From an uncultured bacterium (GTDB lineage Bacteria; Bacillota_I; Bacilli_A; RF39; UBA660): 64,000 bases of DNA. The stretch spans positions 39,987-103,986 of the forward strand of contig CAMNUE010000005.1 in the NCBI GenBank assembly GCA_946560065.1. The letters are read 5' to 3'. The position numbers were made by a program, and so were the translations under genes. Below, one piece after another: positions 1 through 8,595 of this stretch; the stretch's first letter is position 1; each line of letters begins with the position of its first letter. The notes beneath the pieces were generated by a model that did not search any database, was not told the origin of the DNA, and saw only the letters and a program-made list of their open reading frames with translations.

Positions 1-937
1 ATAATGGTGGCATTGGAGAATTATCTGTTTCTTCAGCTACTTCAATTATTTTTGCTCCATTGCTGTCTTTTAAAAGATTCTTTTCCTCAAATATCGCATT
101 TAATTCTTCAAAATGTTCTACAGCATCACTTTCGCCTAACCATAAATCGTAGTCAACGTTCAAGCTGTCGTAAACTTTTTTAATATCGGCTTTAGATATT
201 TCTACGACCTTTTTCCATAAATCGTAATAGCCTCTTTCTTTCTTTTGAATCTTAACTGTGACTTCACGTGCCTCTTCTAAATATTCTTCATCTTCTTTTG
301 ATTTTGTTGATGCTAAAGGATAGATTCTTTCTAAATCTGCATTTGTAATTGGCAAGTCTACTTCTTCATAATTTCCTGTATAACTCTCATCAAAATATGG
401 TAATTCTGGATACATCTTCTTTATTTCCAAAACAACTAGTCCTAGTGGTCTACCATAGTCACCAAGATGAGCATCTCCTAACACTTCATATCCTAGTAAT
501 CTGCCTAATCTTTTTAGTGCTTCACCTAAATTGGCACTTCTTAAATGTCCTACATGTAAAGCTTTAGATACATTTGCTCCTCCAAAATCGATAATTATTT
601 TCTTCGATTCTCTTTTTTCAATATTTGAAAAGATATCCTTATTGATTCTATTTAATATTTCAATTGTGTATTCTTCGCTTAAACTAATATTTATAAATCC
701 TGGTCCAGCTATGTTGATGTTTGTAAAATGATTGTTCTTTTCTAATTCTTCAACTATTTTAGCAGCAATTGTGCGAGGATTTTCTTTATAAGTTTTAGCT
801 AATTGCATAGCATCATTTAATTGATATTCTCCAAGGTCTCTTCTATTTGATGTCTCGAGAGATAATTTTTCAACATCATATCCTGCTTTTTTTACTATTT
901 CTTTTAATTCCTGTTCTAATTCTTTTAATATACTCAT
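1..937 (-). CDS. argS: Arginyl-tRNA synthetase (5' part only)
   Basis: Class I aminoacyl-tRNA synthetase charging tRNA-Arg in the cytoplasm. The gene runs off the left edge, so only the first ~312 codons are present and no stop is seen. Visible are the N-terminal Arg-tRNA-synthetase domain (start MSILKELEQELKEIV) and, around residue 120, the signature FGGANVSKALHVGHLR with HVGH as the HIGH motif; the KMSKS-region equivalent would lie outside the window. The start ATG at 937 overlaps the TGA of the upstream DUF1934 gene as ATGA, so translation is probably coupled. DUF1934-argS is also the order of ywiB-argS in Bacillus. Confident identification. Confidence 0.93.
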   Translation of the reverse strand, partial: MSILKELEQELKEIVKKAGYDVEKLSLETSNRRDLGEYQLNDAMQLAKTYKENPRTIAAKIVEELEKNNHFTNINIAGPGFINISLSEEYTIEILNRINKDIFSNIEKRESKKIIIDFGGANVSKALHVGHLRSANLGEALKRLGRLLGYEVLGDAHLGDYGRPLGLVVLEIKKMYPELPYFDESYTGNYEEVDLPITNADLERIYPLASTKSKEDEEYLEEAREVTVKIQKKERGYYDLWKKVVEISKADIKKVYDSLNVDYDLWLGESDAVEHFEELNAIFEEKNLLKDSNGAKIIEVAEETDNSPMPPL

Positions 938-1284
938 TTTATTTCCTCTATGCGATATAAAAATTCATTATCTTCTGTACTAAATTTTATTTCTATATCG
1001 TTATCCTTTCTTTTTATCTTTTTTGTTTTTATATCAACTTCTAATTCTTTATTTAATTCTTTAATAAATATTTTTCCTTTAGTTTTTTTTTCTTTGTTAA
1101 ATTGATAACTCATCCGTAGTTCATTATTCTCCCGATATAAGTTCATGTTGTGGTAGTTGAATCTTACTGTCGTTGTAGAATCTTCTTTATACTTAATAAT
1201 TTCGTCTTGAAGTATAGCTGATGTTTTTACTGTGTTATCTGATTCTGTATTTTTAATACTAACTATTATATTAATTTTAGACAT
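934..1284 (-). CDS. DUF1934 (YwiB-like) small beta-barrel protein
   Basis: A 116-residue protein without membrane segments, rich in Lys, Glu and alternating beta-type stretches, consistent with the DUF1934/YwiB calycin-like family. The call rests on size, strand pattern (SKINIIVSIKNTESDN at the start, basic middle, EDNEFLYRIEEIK at the end) and its position directly before argS with a 4-base ATGA overlap, as for ywiB-argS. The biochemical function is unknown. The gene diverges from the penicillin-binding protein gene across a ~105-bp AT-rich spacer. Confidence 0.75.
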   Translation of the reverse strand: MSKINIIVSIKNTESDNTVKTSAILQDEIIKYKEDSTTTVRFNYHNMNLYRENNELRMSYQFNKEKKTKGKIFIKELNKELEVDIKTKKIKRKDNDIEIKFSTEDNEFLYRIEEIK

Positions 1285-1389
1285 TATACCACCTACCTCA
1301 AATTTCTAGTATAGATTATAACATATTATTGATTTTTTTTATACATATTTTTTTGATTATTCATAATACTAATAAGGAATGGAGGACTT

Positions 1390-3357
1390 ATGAAACTGTT
1401 TAAAATATCTTGGAAATTACTTAAAGTATTTTTACTTTTTTTGTGTATAGGAGTTGTAGGTTGCTATATGTATGTAAAATTTTCTCCTAAGTTAACTATT
1501 GACAGTGCTAATAACATTATGCTTTATGATATTAATAAAGAAGTATTTTTCAAAGGAAGTCAATCCAAGGAATGGGTTGGACTTAATGATATTAGTGAAA
1601 ATCTAGTTAATGCGACTATTTATACTGAAGATAAGAATTTTTATAAACATTTTGGTTTTGATTTTTTAAGAATTGGTAAGGCTTTGATTACTAATATTAC
1701 TAATGGTAAGAATAGTCAAGGGGCTTCTACTATCACACAACAATATGCAAAAAATTTATTTTTGGATTTTGATAAAACTTGGAAAAGAAAATGGGACGAA
1801 ATGTGGTATACAATGAGAATTGAAGCTAATTATAGTAAGAAGGAGATTCTTGAAGGTTACTTAAATACAATTAATTATGGTCACGGAAAATATGGGATTG
1901 AGGCTGCTAGTAAGTTCTATTATGGTAAATCTGCTAAAGACTTGTCTATGGCCGAGGCAACTTTATTAAGTGGTGTTCCTAAGGCTCCAAGCAATTATTC
2001 TCCTATAACTAATTTTGATGCAGCTAAGGAAAGACAATTACTTGTGTTAAAACAGTTGGTCAATAATAATATAATTACTGAAGAAGAAAAAGATAATATC
2101 TATAATGAAGATGTTACAATTTTAGGTAAAGATAATAAAGAGACCCTCTCAAGTATTAATTATTACCAAGATGCAGTTATGGCCGAGTTGAAAGGAATTG
2201 ATAAGATTCCAAATAATTTCAGTGATATTAAAGGTTTAAAAATATATACTAATTTTAATTATGATTTACAAAAGACTTTGGAGAATAATATTAAGAAGAC
2301 TTTTCCAGAAGATTCTCAATTAGAGACAAGCAGTGTTGTTTTGAATCCAGAGAATGGTGGTGTGATGGCTTTGGTTGGTGGAAGAGATTATAATAAATCT
2401 ACTTATAATAGAGCGATATCTTCAACTAGGCAAGTGGGTTCTACTATGAAGCCGTATTTATATTATGCTGCTTTGGAGAACGGATTTACTTCTAGCTCTG
2501 CTTTTATTAGTGAGAAAACAACTTTTCCTATGGGGAATGAAGAGCCATATGCTCCTAAAAATTATAATGATAAGTATGGTAATAAGCCTATTTCTATGGC
2601 TACAGCGATTGCTTATAGTGATAATATTTATGCAGTTAAAACGCATATGTTTTTGGGAAGTGATGCTTTAATTAATATGGCTAAGCGTGTTGGAATTACT
2701 AAGCAGTTGGAAAGTGTTCCATCACTTCCTTTAGGTACTAATGAAATAAGTATCATGGAGATGGCTTCTGGTTATGCGGCTTTTGCTAATTTAGGTTATA
2801 GAGTTAAATCTCATTTGATTGAAAAGGTTGTTGATGGTGATGGGAATACTTTATATAAGGCTGACGATAATAAGGAATTGGTTTTAAATCCTAGTTTAGT
2901 TTATATTCTTAATAATATGCTTACAGCAACATATGATCCAATGTATATTGATTATAATTACCCTACTGCTATTAGTTTATCTGCTAAACTTAGACATACT
3001 TACGGTTTAAAGAGTGGTACGACTAGTGGGGATAATTGGAATATTGGTTTTAACAAAAATGTTTTATGTGCTGTCTGGGTTGGTTATGATGACAATAGAG
3101 AACTTACTACTAGTGATTATAAGTATGCTCAAAATATTTGGTATAAGACAGTCGAAGAATATCAAAAAGATGTCCCTGAGAAGGAAGGTTGGTATGAAAA
3201 GCCAAATAATGTTGTGGGAGTATTAGTTGAGCCTATTACTGGAAAACCAGCTAATGATGCTGATAAAAATAAAAAATTGATGTATTTTTTAAAGGGAACA
3301 GAACCTAGTGCAACTGACCCTACATTTGATGAAATGAGTCAAGTTGTGGGGAATTAA
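1390..3357 (+). CDS. Class A penicillin-binding protein (PBP1A-type)
   Basis: Bifunctional peptidoglycan glycosyltransferase/transpeptidase acting outside the membrane, 655 residues. A short cytoplasmic N-terminus is followed by one membrane anchor (~residues 11-30). The GT51 domain has the catalytic glutamate in TEDKNFYKHFG (E80) and the GASTITQQYAKNLFL motif. The transpeptidase domain carries S351-T-M-K354 (catalytic serine), S410-D-N412, and K541-S-G543, a KSG variant of the usual KTG. The start is supported by a GGAGG ribosome site just upstream. It is transcribed divergently from DUF1934-argS and stands alone. An intact wall-building enzyme argues that the cell has peptidoglycan, unlike true mycoplasmas. 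Confidence 0.95.
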   Translation: MKLFKISWKLLKVFLLFLCIGVVGCYMYVKFSPKLTIDSANNIMLYDINKEVFFKGSQSKEWVGLNDISENLVNATIYTEDKNFYKHFGFDFLRIGKALITNITNGKNSQGASTITQQYAKNLFLDFDKTWKRKWDEMWYTMRIEANYSKKEILEGYLNTINYGHGKYGIEAASKFYYGKSAKDLSMAEATLLSGVPKAPSNYSPITNFDAAKERQLLVLKQLVNNNIITEEEKDNIYNEDVTILGKDNKETLSSINYYQDAVMAELKGIDKIPNNFSDIKGLKIYTNFNYDLQKTLENNIKKTFPEDSQLETSSVVLNPENGGVMALVGGRDYNKSTYNRAISSTRQVGSTMKPYLYYAALENGFTSSSAFISEKTTFPMGNEEPYAPKNYNDKYGNKPISMATAIAYSDNIYAVKTHMFLGSDALINMAKRVGITKQLESVPSLPLGTNEISIMEMASGYAAFANLGYRVKSHLIEKVVDGDGNTLYKADDNKELVLNPSLVYILNNMLTATYDPMYIDYNYPTAISLSAKLRHTYGLKSGTTSGDNWNIGFNKNVLCAVWVGYDDNRELTTSDYKYAQNIWYKTVEEYQKDVPEKEGWYEKPNNVVGVLVEPITGKPANDADKNKKLMYFLKGTEPSATDPTFDEMSQVVGN

Positions 3358-3409
3358 GTTACTATGTTAGGAATTTTTCTTTCTATATGGAATTTATTTA
3401 AATAATTTA

Positions 3410-3440
3410 AAATTACTAATTATATTTAGTAGTTTTTATT
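3410..3440 (+). terminator. Weak terminator after the PBP gene
   Basis: A hairpin of about 10 pairs (AAATTACTAA with TTAGTAGTTT) is followed by TTTTTATTTT. It is GC-poor and therefore weak, but well placed between the PBP and LemA genes. Confidence 0.5.
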
Positions 3441-3523
3441 TTGATTAATTAGTAAAATTTAGAATTAAACATCTTTTCTTTTTTGATAAATTTGATATAA
3501 TTTAGGTAGTATGGAGGGATGTT

Positions 3524-4057
3524 ATGATAGAAATTATTTTAGGAATAATTGTAATTGTTTCTTTATTATTGATTTTGATTGTTGTTTTTAACAATAAATT
3601 TAAGTTTGCTCTTATTAAGATAGATAAGGCTGAGGAAGATATTGAGCTTTATTTAGATAAGAAGAGAGAATTGCTTGATAAAGTTCGTCCTATTGTAAAG
3701 GAAGAAGTTAAAGTTGAAAATTTTCTTGAAGAATTAAATGATTCAAAAGAGCAAAGTTATAATAATTTTCAATTACATGATTTATTAAAGAATAGTTATA
3801 ATGAATTGTTTAAAACTTTAGATGATAATGAAAAGTTATTAAAAAGTGAAACTTTGGTAAAAATACTAGAAGATTTAAATGATAATGAGGAAAATATTAT
3901 TGGAGCAATCAAGTATTATAATGATACTGTTGTGGAACTTAATCGATTAGTTGTATCTTTCCCATCTAGTACTATTGCTTTTTTCTCTAGATGTAAGGAA
4001 AAAGAATTTTATAACAACGAGAAGAGAGAAATCTTTGAAATATTAAACAACAAATAG
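3524..4057 (+). CDS. LemA-family membrane protein
   Basis: A 177-residue protein with an N-terminal membrane anchor (residues ~2-23) followed by a charged helical domain. The C-terminal part contains the LemA-type segment YYNDTVVELNRLVVSFPS and then a KEKEFY motif, matching the family pattern YN..V..N..I..FPSN..A....K...F. LemA proteins are small helical-bundle proteins outside or at the membrane whose role is unclear. A GGAGGG ribosome site lies just upstream, and a TATAAT -10 with an extended TG precedes it at 3496-3501. The gene lies 13 bp before pta and may be co-transcribed with it. Confidence 0.72.
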   Translation: MIEIILGIIVIVSLLLILIVVFNNKFKFALIKIDKAEEDIELYLDKKRELLDKVRPIVKEEVKVENFLEELNDSKEQSYNNFQLHDLLKNSYNELFKTLDDNEKLLKSETLVKILEDLNDNEENIIGAIKYYNDTVVELNRLVVSFPSSTIAFFSRCKEKEFYNNEKREIFEILNNK

Positions 4058-4070
4058 AAAGAAGGATATT

Positions 4071-5066
4071 ATGAATTTTATTGATAAGATTAAAGAGAGA
4101 GCTAAAAAGGATAAGAAAACTATTGTTTTGCCTGAATCTATGGATGCTAGAACAATGGAGGCTGCAGAGAAGATACTAAAAGAAGGTATTGCTGATTTAA
4201 TTATTGTTGGGACAGATGAAGAAGTTGCTAATAATTCGAAGGGGCTTGATATAAGTGGAGCTACTATAATTAACCCTTTTACTTCAGATATTACAGAGGA
4301 ACTTATTAATGGTCTGGTTGAAGTACGTAAAAATAAAGGAATGACTTATAATGAGGCTAAGAAATTATTATTAGAAGATTATATGTACTATGCTTGTATG
4401 TTGGTTAAAACTGGTCGAGCTGATGGTGTTGTTTCTGGGGCTTGTCATTCTTCGGCTAATACAATTAGACCTGCTCTACAAATCATTAAGACTAAACCTG
4501 GGACAATGCTTGTGTCTGCTTTCTTTTTAATGGTAGTTCCCGATTGTGAGTATGGTGCTAATGGAGCATTTGTTTTCGCAGATGCTGGTCTTGAACAAAA
4601 TCCTACTCCAGAGAAGTTAGCTGCTATTGCTGCTAGTAGTGCTGAGAGCTTCCAATTATTAGTTGAAGAAGAAGCTAAAGTGGCGATGTTATCTCATTCT
4701 ACTATGGGTAGTGCAAAGCATGCTGATGTTGATAAAGTTGTTGAAGGTGTTAAAATTGCTAAGGAAAATTATCCTCAATATAAGATTGATGGTGAACTTC
4801 AATTAGATGCTGCTATTGTACCTGAAATTGCTAAGTCTAAGGCTCCTAATAGTGAAGTTGCAGGGTGTGCAAATGTTTTGGTATTTCCTGATTTAGATGC
4901 TGGTAATATTGGATATAAGTTAGTGCAAAGACTTGCTAAAGCGGAAGCATATGGACCAATCTGTCAAGGAATTGCTGCTCCTATTAATGATTTAAGTAGA
5001 GGTTGCTCTAGTGATGATATTGTTGGAGTAGTTGCAATAACAGCTGTCCAAGCACAGAATAATTAA
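4071..5066 (+). CDS. pta: Phosphate acetyltransferase
   Basis: Converts acetyl-CoA and phosphate to acetyl phosphate and CoA, normally paired with acetate kinase in fermentative acetate and ATP production. It is 331 residues, the usual length of the short Pta form without the N-terminal DRTGG part. The start (MNFIDKIKERAKKDKKTIVLPE), the central VKTGRADGVVSGACHSSANT and the C-terminal GCANVLVFPDLDAGNIGYKL are characteristic PTA_PTB-family segments. The ribosome site is GAAAGAAGG. No acetate kinase gene is in the window. A strong terminator follows. Confidence 0.96.
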   Translation: MNFIDKIKERAKKDKKTIVLPESMDARTMEAAEKILKEGIADLIIVGTDEEVANNSKGLDISGATIINPFTSDITEELINGLVEVRKNKGMTYNEAKKLLLEDYMYYACMLVKTGRADGVVSGACHSSANTIRPALQIIKTKPGTMLVSAFFLMVVPDCEYGANGAFVFADAGLEQNPTPEKLAAIAASSAESFQLLVEEEAKVAMLSHSTMGSAKHADVDKVVEGVKIAKENYPQYKIDGELQLDAAIVPEIAKSKAPNSEVAGCANVLVFPDLDAGNIGYKLVQRLAKAEAYGPICQGIAAPINDLSRGCSSDDIVGVVAITAVQAQNN

Positions 5067-5071
5067 AATTT

Positions 5072-5097
5072 AATCCACAGAAGTTGTGGATTTTTTA
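5072..5097 (+). terminator. Rho-independent terminator of pta
   Basis: AATCCACA, a 5-base loop and TGTGGATT form an 8-bp stem, followed by a T-run on the plus strand. It lies six bases after the pta stop codon. Confidence 0.88.
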
Positions 5098-5103
5098 TTT
5101 GAC

Positions 5104-5131
5104 AAAAAAGTATACATTTTTTTATGTATAC
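5104..5131 (-). terminator. Terminator of the ung operon
   Basis: The inverted repeat GTATACAT...ATGTATAC (5110-5131) is followed on the minus strand by six T residues (5104-5109). It faces the pta terminator, so the two convergent units are separated here by two adjacent hairpins. Confidence 0.8.
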
Positions 5132-5194
5132 TCTTGACTTACAACTTTACATACTACTCGTTTGTATTAATTATAGTTTTTATTGTAGTCTTTA

Positions 5195-5857
5195 CTACTC
5201 TACTCGCCAGTCTATTTCTTTTAATCCTTTACTCTTTAAGAATTCATTTGTTTTAGAGAAAGGCTTGCTTCCGAAGAAACCATTTCTTGCGGAAAATGGA
5301 GATGGGTGTGCTGATTCAATTATGTAATGATTAGGATTAGTTATTAGAGCTTTCTTATTTCTAGCATATGCTCCCCAAAGTATGAATACTACAGGTTCTT
5401 CTTTTTGATTGATTATCTTTATTACATCATCTGTAAATGTTTCCCAACCTTTATCCTTATGAGATGTTGGCTTATGCTCCTCTACTGTTAAGACTGCATT
5501 TAGAAGTAAAACTCCTTGTTTTGCCCAAGGTTTAAGCGAATTAGCTTCTGGGAATGGTATTCCTAAGTCACTTTCTAGTTCCTTAAAAATGTTTTTTAGT
5601 GATGGTGGTTTCAAAACTGAATTACTTACTGAGAATGATAGTCCTTCTGCTTGATTTGGTCCATGATATGGATCTTGACCTAATATTACTACTTTTAAAT
5701 CGTTAAAATCAGTGTATCTGAAGGCATTGAAGACTTCATTTTGTTTTGGATAGATTGTTTTTTCTTTGTATTCTTGTTTTACAAAATCCATTAGTTTCGT
5801 AAAATATTCTTTTTTATATTCATCATTTAATAATTGGTCCCATTTATTTCCTATCAT
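5195..5857 (-). CDS. ung: Uracil-DNA glycosylase
   Basis: Family 1 uracil-DNA glycosylase, removing uracil from DNA as the first step of base excision repair. At 220 residues it is the normal length. Motifs are GQDPYHGPNQAEGLSFSV with the catalytic Asp in the first motif, LLLNAVLTVEEHKPTSH, and HPSPFSARNGFFG with the second catalytic His. It is the last gene of the DHH-rplI-dnaB-M23-walJ-rlmH-ung operon, nine bases after rlmH. Confidence 0.97.
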   Translation of the reverse strand: MIGNKWDQLLNDEYKKEYFTKLMDFVKQEYKEKTIYPKQNEVFNAFRYTDFNDLKVVILGQDPYHGPNQAEGLSFSVSNSVLKPPSLKNIFKELESDLGIPFPEANSLKPWAKQGVLLLNAVLTVEEHKPTSHKDKGWETFTDDVIKIINQKEEPVVFILWGAYARNKKALITNPNHYIIESAHPSPFSARNGFFGSKPFSKTNEFLKSKGLKEIDWRVE

Positions 5858-5865
5858 AATTCCTC

Positions 5866-6321
5866 CTATTTGTGGTAACTTTCATTATTATTTATTTTGT
5901 AGGCACGATATATTTGTTCTAAGAGTAGAACTCTAAATAATTGATGAGGAAAGGTCATCTTTGAAAAGGATAAGTGGAGTTTTGATTTTTGTTTTATGTC
6001 ATTTAAGAGACCATAACTCCCCCCTATTACAAAAGTAATATTACTATTTTCTATTAATATGGTGTCAAGCTTTTTGGCGAATTCTACAGATGTATATTCT
6101 TTTCCTTCAATTTCTAGTGTTATTAAATAATCTTTAGGATTGATATGTTTATTTATTTTTTCGGCTTCTAATCTAATTGCCTTTTCTTCTTCTACTAGTC
6201 CCTCATCTTTGACCTCAATTATTTCTATATTTGTATATTTTTTTATTCGTTTTGTGTATTCTTCGATTGCTGCTTTTAAATAGCTTTCTTTTATACTTCC
6301 TACTACAATTATTTTTATCAT
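5866..6321 (-). CDS. rlmH: 23S rRNA pseudouridine-1915 N3-methyltransferase
   Basis: SPOUT-class methyltransferase acting on m3-pseudouridine 1915 of 23S rRNA in assembled 70S ribosomes. 151 residues, close to the usual ~155-159. The SAM-binding trefoil-knot region is seen in ITFVIGGSYGL and LSFSKMTFPHQLFRVLLLEQ, and the C-terminus ends in the typical YKINNNESYHK. It starts one base after the walJ stop, tightly coupled in the operon, the same neighbourhood as in Bacillus (walJ ... rlmH). Confidence 0.97.
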   Translation of the reverse strand: MIKIIVVGSIKESYLKAAIEEYTKRIKKYTNIEIIEVKDEGLVEEEKAIRLEAEKINKHINPKDYLITLEIEGKEYTSVEFAKKLDTILIENSNITFVIGGSYGLLNDIKQKSKLHLSFSKMTFPHQLFRVLLLEQIYRAYKINNNESYHK

Positions 6322-6322
6322 A

Positions 6323-7078
6323 TTATACCTCTATAAAATCGCTTTCCTCATTTTGTCTAGCAATTATTATTTTTGCTTGTTTATCAAGCTCTTCTTCTTG
6401 CATAGCTTCTAGAGCAAGCTCTTCAGTATTATTCTTTTCACTTAAATGTGCTAAAATTATATTTTTAGTATTACTGCCTATTATTTTTTTTAAATATTTG
6501 GCTGTTGTTTTATTAGAAAGATGTCCTTTGTCACTAATGACTCTTTCTTTTAAAAATCTTGGATATGGTCCATCCATAAGCATTACTTCATCATGATTAC
6601 TTTCAATTATATAAGCATCTTTTCCTACCATTTTTGATAGGTATTTCCTATTTATATAGCCTGTATCCGTAACATAAACTAGACTTCTATTTTGATGTTT
6701 TATTATAAATCCTACGGAGTATGGAGCATCATGGGAAGTATGTATTAGTTCTATTTCAACATCATTAATATTAAATTCATCAGTTATAAAATTACATTTT
6801 GGGTATGGAATATATTCTTTTAAACTATCATACATTTCTTCTGGTATATAAGCATTTAAGTTAGTCTTCTTTATAAGTGAAGTTAACCCTTTAATGTGGT
6901 CTTTATGACAATGTGTTATTAGTATTCCAGAAAAATCGGAAAAAGAAAGGGAATTTTCCTCTAAACTTCTTTTCAAAGTTAAATAGGAAATTCCCATATC
7001 TATTATTAAGTTTGTATTATCACATAACACTATTGTACAATTTCCTTTTGATCCACTTGCAATTGTTTTTACTTTCAT
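6323..7078 (-). CDS. walJ: Metallo-beta-lactamase fold hydrolase WalJ/YycJ
   Basis: A 251-residue MBL-fold protein of the YycJ/WalJ family, probably a nuclease-type phosphodiesterase linked in Bacillus to coordination of cell division and replication. The zinc motif THCHKDHIKGL (HxHxDH) is near residue 55, with further ligands around SVGFIIKH, YVTDTGY and LAHLSEKNN. The start MKVKTIASGSKGNC is typical of the family. In Bacillus this gene ends the walRKHI operon; here no walR or walK is adjacent and it sits instead between the M23 peptidase and rlmH, one base from each neighbour. Confidence 0.92.
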   Translation of the reverse strand: MKVKTIASGSKGNCTIVLCDNTNLIIDMGISYLTLKRSLEENSLSFSDFSGILITHCHKDHIKGLTSLIKKTNLNAYIPEEMYDSLKEYIPYPKCNFITDEFNINDVEIELIHTSHDAPYSVGFIIKHQNRSLVYVTDTGYINRKYLSKMVGKDAYIIESNHDEVMLMDGPYPRFLKERVISDKGHLSNKTTAKYLKKIIGSNTKNIILAHLSEKNNTEELALEAMQEEELDKQAKIIIARQNEESDFIEV

Positions 7079-7079
7079 T

Positions 7080-8594
7080 TTAATAGAATTGCATAGCGTT
7101 TACCGCTCTTCCTCCACGATATGGATAACCTGTCCAAATTGAGAAATGTAAGTGAACTCCTGTTGCAGCTCCTGTTCTTCCCATACCACCAATAACTTGT
7201 CCTTTTTGAACATACTGCCCTACGTTTGCATATCTACATCCATTACATAAGTGAGCATACATTGAATAGTAACCGTTTGGATGTTGAATTGTAATGAATT
7301 GACCATTGTCATATTTATAGGCTGATTGAACTACAACACCCTCAGCAGCTGCGTAGATTGCTGAACCATAGCCACATCCTGCGATATCTGTTCCATCGTG
7401 AAGAACTCCCCAACGATATCCAAATGGACTTGATACTGATGAACATGAAGCTGGCCAACCGAAGTAGCCATTTGAAGGTCTTGGTCCTGTATTGCTCCAA
7501 GCACCGTAACCATAACTATAATCTCCACCACAATTTTTAGTACCCTTTACTACTATTTCCTTGATTGATTCTTTTAGTACTACTTTTTCTCCTACTCCTA
7601 CCGTATTGACTGTTTCGCCATTAACTTTTTGAATTTTTTGAGTAACTCTGTTTAATCCTTTTACTCCAGCTTGTGTGACTTCTGATACTGTATTACATTT
7701 ACTAGAGTCTTCTACTGTTTCTGTTGTATAGTTTGATTCAATATCTTGAACAACGTGATCAACTTCTACAACACTAAATTGAGGCTTTAATATTCCCAGT
7801 GTTACTATTTGACCAGGTGATAACAAACTATTTTCATCTTGAAGTTCTGGATTAGCTATTAAGAATTCTTCTGTAGAAATTTTATTATTGAAGGCAATAT
7901 CAGGAATTGTATCTCCTTCTTTAATTTCGTATTTTGCTTGATCTTCTGTTGTACCAAATAGTAAATATTTACTTAATTCTTCTTCTGTTTGATAAATCTT
8001 TTTATCAACTGGAATATTTGTCTTCTTAATTGTTATTTTATTTTGAATATAAATATTTTCAATAATTTTTCCAGTAGTTTGAATTTCTTTTTGAGTATCA
8101 TTTGCGTAACTTTCATATTCTTCTTTTGGAATAAATGACTTTACTGTTCTCTCAATTGAATCAGTAAATACTTTTCTATCTAAAACATAAATTGTTTGAT
8201 TTTTCCCTTTGCTTGTTTTTCCATTAACATCTTTAGTGTCTTCTCCCTTTAGTTTGATTGAAAAACCACTTATTGTGAATGGAGAAATATCTTTTATTTC
8301 ATTATAGATTTCTTTATTCGATTTTACATTTGTATCATAAGTTGTTTCTTTAACGATATCTAAATCTGATGGTACGTATACTTTATCTACATCATATTTC
8401 TCTTTGATTTCCTTTTGCTTTTTATCTATGTAATTTTCTAATGATTTTTTTGATTTTATTATTCCTAATGATTTTCCTTTTAAATATACACGGTATACTG
8501 TCTGTGGCTCTTTAGAAATTTTTGTAAATCCTGTTGTTAAAAATACCGAGAATATTAAGATGAAAATCAGCATAATATTTATTTTTTTACTCAC
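7080..8594 (-). CDS. Secreted LysM-G5-M23 peptidoglycan endopeptidase
   Basis: A 504-residue exported cell-wall hydrolase. The N-terminus (residues ~5-23) is a signal peptide or anchor. Residues ~221-266 form a LysM domain (YEIKEGDTIPDIAFNNKIS, ending SPGQIVTLG), ~273-352 a G5 domain, and ~375-490 an M23/LytM peptidase domain with the zinc ligands H399 and D403 in HDGTDIAG and the HLHF motif at 481-484. Extra cysteines inside the peptidase domain (SCSS, GCGYG, LCNGC) suggest disulfides. It probably cleaves peptide cross-links during growth or division. It sits between dnaB and walJ with one-base gaps, so its expression is tied to replication genes. Confidence 0.9.
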   Translation of the reverse strand: MSKKINIMLIFILIFSVFLTTGFTKISKEPQTVYRVYLKGKSLGIIKSKKSLENYIDKKQKEIKEKYDVDKVYVPSDLDIVKETTYDTNVKSNKEIYNEIKDISPFTISGFSIKLKGEDTKDVNGKTSKGKNQTIYVLDRKVFTDSIERTVKSFIPKEEYESYANDTQKEIQTTGKIIENIYIQNKITIKKTNIPVDKKIYQTEEELSKYLLFGTTEDQAKYEIKEGDTIPDIAFNNKISTEEFLIANPELQDENSLLSPGQIVTLGILKPQFSVVEVDHVVQDIESNYTTETVEDSSKCNTVSEVTQAGVKGLNRVTQKIQKVNGETVNTVGVGEKVVLKESIKEIVVKGTKNCGGDYSYGYGAWSNTGPRPSNGYFGWPASCSSVSSPFGYRWGVLHDGTDIAGCGYGSAIYAAAEGVVVQSAYKYDNGQFITIQHPNGYYSMYAHLCNGCRYANVGQYVQKGQVIGGMGRTGAATGVHLHFSIWTGYPYRGGRAVNAMQFY

Positions 8595-8595
8595 T